A stretch of 8,054 nt of DNA, from NCBI GenBank assembly GCA_030830245.1, contig JAURNJ010000256.1, positions 1 through 8,054 on the forward strand, given 5' to 3'. The position numbers and the translations under genes are program-made. Origin of the DNA: Novosphingobium sp. Lineage in GTDB: Bacteria > Pseudomonadota > Alphaproteobacteria > Sphingomonadales > Sphingomonadaceae. The notes beneath the pieces were generated by a model, which was given only the letters and a program-made list of their open reading frames with translations, was not told where the DNA came from and searched no databases. Shown in pieces: positions 7,494 through 8,054 of this stretch; position 1 is the first letter of the stretch, and every line of letters begins with the position of its first letter.

Positions 7494-7942
7494 TGCCGCT
7501 GCGCATAGGTCATCTTGCCTGGTTGGCATGGATCCTCGCGATGTCCGGTGCTGTGTCGGCGCAGGGTTCCGCACGGCCCAACGTCCTCTTCATCGCGGTG
7601 GATGATCTCAACGACTGGATCGGCTGTCTCGGCGGGCATCCGCAGACGAAGACGCCAAACTTCGACCGGCTCGCGGCGAGGGGAGTCCTGTTCAAGAACG
7701 CCTACTGTGCCGCCGCATCATGCAATCCCTCGCGCACGGCGATTTTCAGCGGTCTGCCGCCGCATCGTTCTGGGCTGTATCAGAACATGCAGAAGATGCG
7801 AGATGTGATGCCTGGGGCGGAGCTGCTGCCACGCTGGTTCTCCCGTCACGGCTACTGGTCCGCCGGCTCCGGCAAGCTGCTCCACTACATCATTGATCCG
7901 CCGAGCTGGGACGACTACTTTCCGGACAATACGCAGGACAAT
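7493..7942 (+). CDS. Iduronate-2-sulfatase-like sulfatase, N-terminal part (3'-truncated)
   Basis: About 150 residues of a secreted or periplasmic sulfatase. A signal peptide covers residues 1-23 (hydrophobic core LAWLAWILAMSGA, cleavage likely after VSA). It is followed by RPNVLFIAVDDLNDW, with Asp37 and Asp38 as metal ligands, then TKTPNFDRLAARGVLF and the activation site CNPSR: Cys77 would be converted to formylglycine and Arg81 is its partner. The continuation SGKLLHYIIDPPSWDDYFPD follows the iduronate-2-sulfatase-like pattern common in Planctomycetes/Verrucomicrobia. The frame stays open to the window end, but after about 7942 its residues (VIQPHIHLHLAGGRRK ...) are merely the antisense of a kinase gene. 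The true gene is therefore broken here, with the C-terminal two thirds missing. Maturation would need a formylglycine-generating enzyme not seen in the window. Confidence 0.85.
7924..7942. repeat. Short direct repeat at the sulfatase/kinase breakpoint
   Basis: GGACAAT occurs at 7924-7930 and again at 7936-7942, separated by ACGCA. The sulfatase reading fits its family up to this point on the plus strand, and the kinase reading fits its family from this point on the minus strand. The breakpoint falls inside the repeat, as expected for microhomology-driven joining or a mis-assembled overlap. Confidence 0.55.
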
Positions 7943-8053
7943 GTGATCCAGCCGCACATCCACCTGCACCTTGCGGGAGGGCGGCGGAAACTTTCCAAGC
8001 GGCAGATCGCCGGTGAGCATTTCGTAAAACACCACCCCGAGCGCGTAGATGTC
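7931..8053 (-). CDS. Eukaryotic-like Ser/Thr protein kinase, internal fragment
   Basis: Reading from the right edge leftwards gives DIYALGVVFYEMLTGDLPLG followed by KFPPPSRKVQVDVRLDHIVLR. This is kinase subdomain IX and the loop after it, with the conserved Asp (8051-8053) that braces the catalytic loop. The HRD and DFG motifs would lie to the right of the window. The PPSxKVQVDVRLD stretch is characteristic of the Hanks-type kinases of Planctomycetes/Verrucomicrobia. After VLR the family pattern (alanine-leucine-glutamate-lysine and so on) is lost, and the frame continues as antisense of the sulfatase. Only about 41 residues are genuine; both ends are missing, one at the window edge and one at the breakpoint. 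Confidence 0.75.
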
Positions 8054-8054
8054 G

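Noticed and set aside
7718..8035. Minus-strand open frame beginning MVFYEMLTGDLP as a complete small gene.
   Set aside because: The methionine is not the true start: the kinase motif DIYALG precedes it up to the window edge. The downstream residues are antisense of the sulfatase.

Overview
The window looks like the end of a sphingomonad-type alphaproteobacterial TCA-cycle operon, followed by about 1 kb of DNA from unrelated sources. I infer Sphingomonadales (Erythrobacter/Novosphingobium-like) from the gene order and from protein resemblance recalled from memory; no database was searched.

Positions 2-6777 read left to right as one tightly packed transcription unit. It holds sucA (2-oxoglutarate dehydrogenase E1, 5' end outside the window), sucB (E2, dihydrolipoamide succinyltransferase), a 95-residue cysteine-rich lipoprotein of unknown function, lpdA (E3, dihydrolipoamide dehydrogenase), a TRIC/UPF0126 membrane channel and a VOC (glyoxalase-fold) protein. 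SucA, SucB and Lpd are the three components of the 2-oxoglutarate dehydrogenase complex (2-oxoglutarate + CoA + NAD+ to succinyl-CoA + CO2 + NADH). Start and stop codons overlap at sucA/sucB and at lipoprotein/lpdA. The gaps are 12 nt at sucB/lipoprotein, 37 nt at lpdA/TRIC and 1 nt at TRIC/VOC.

Positions 6778-7019 hold a 59-nt near-perfect hairpin directly after the VOC stop codon. Read on the minus strand it is followed by a T-run, so it looks like an intrinsic terminator. Beyond it lies the C-terminal end (about 45 residues) of a convergent minus-strand gene, cut off at about 7017.

From about 7017 the character changes. Positions 7017-7493 are only the C-terminal third of a sulfatase. Position 7493 starts a second, iduronate-2-sulfatase-like protein with signal peptide and CxPSR formylglycine site, coupled by a TGATG overlap. 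That sulfatase stops resembling its family at about 7924-7942. There the sequence becomes, on the minus strand, a piece of a eukaryotic-like Ser/Thr protein kinase running off the window. Sulfatase pairs and kinases of these types are typical of Planctomycetes/Verrucomicrobia. Three genes truncated at two abrupt junctions within 1 kb suggest a chimeric contig end more than a real locus. I see no convincing new multi-gene system. The best biological lead is the conserved-looking cysteine-rich lipoprotein inserted between E2 and E3.
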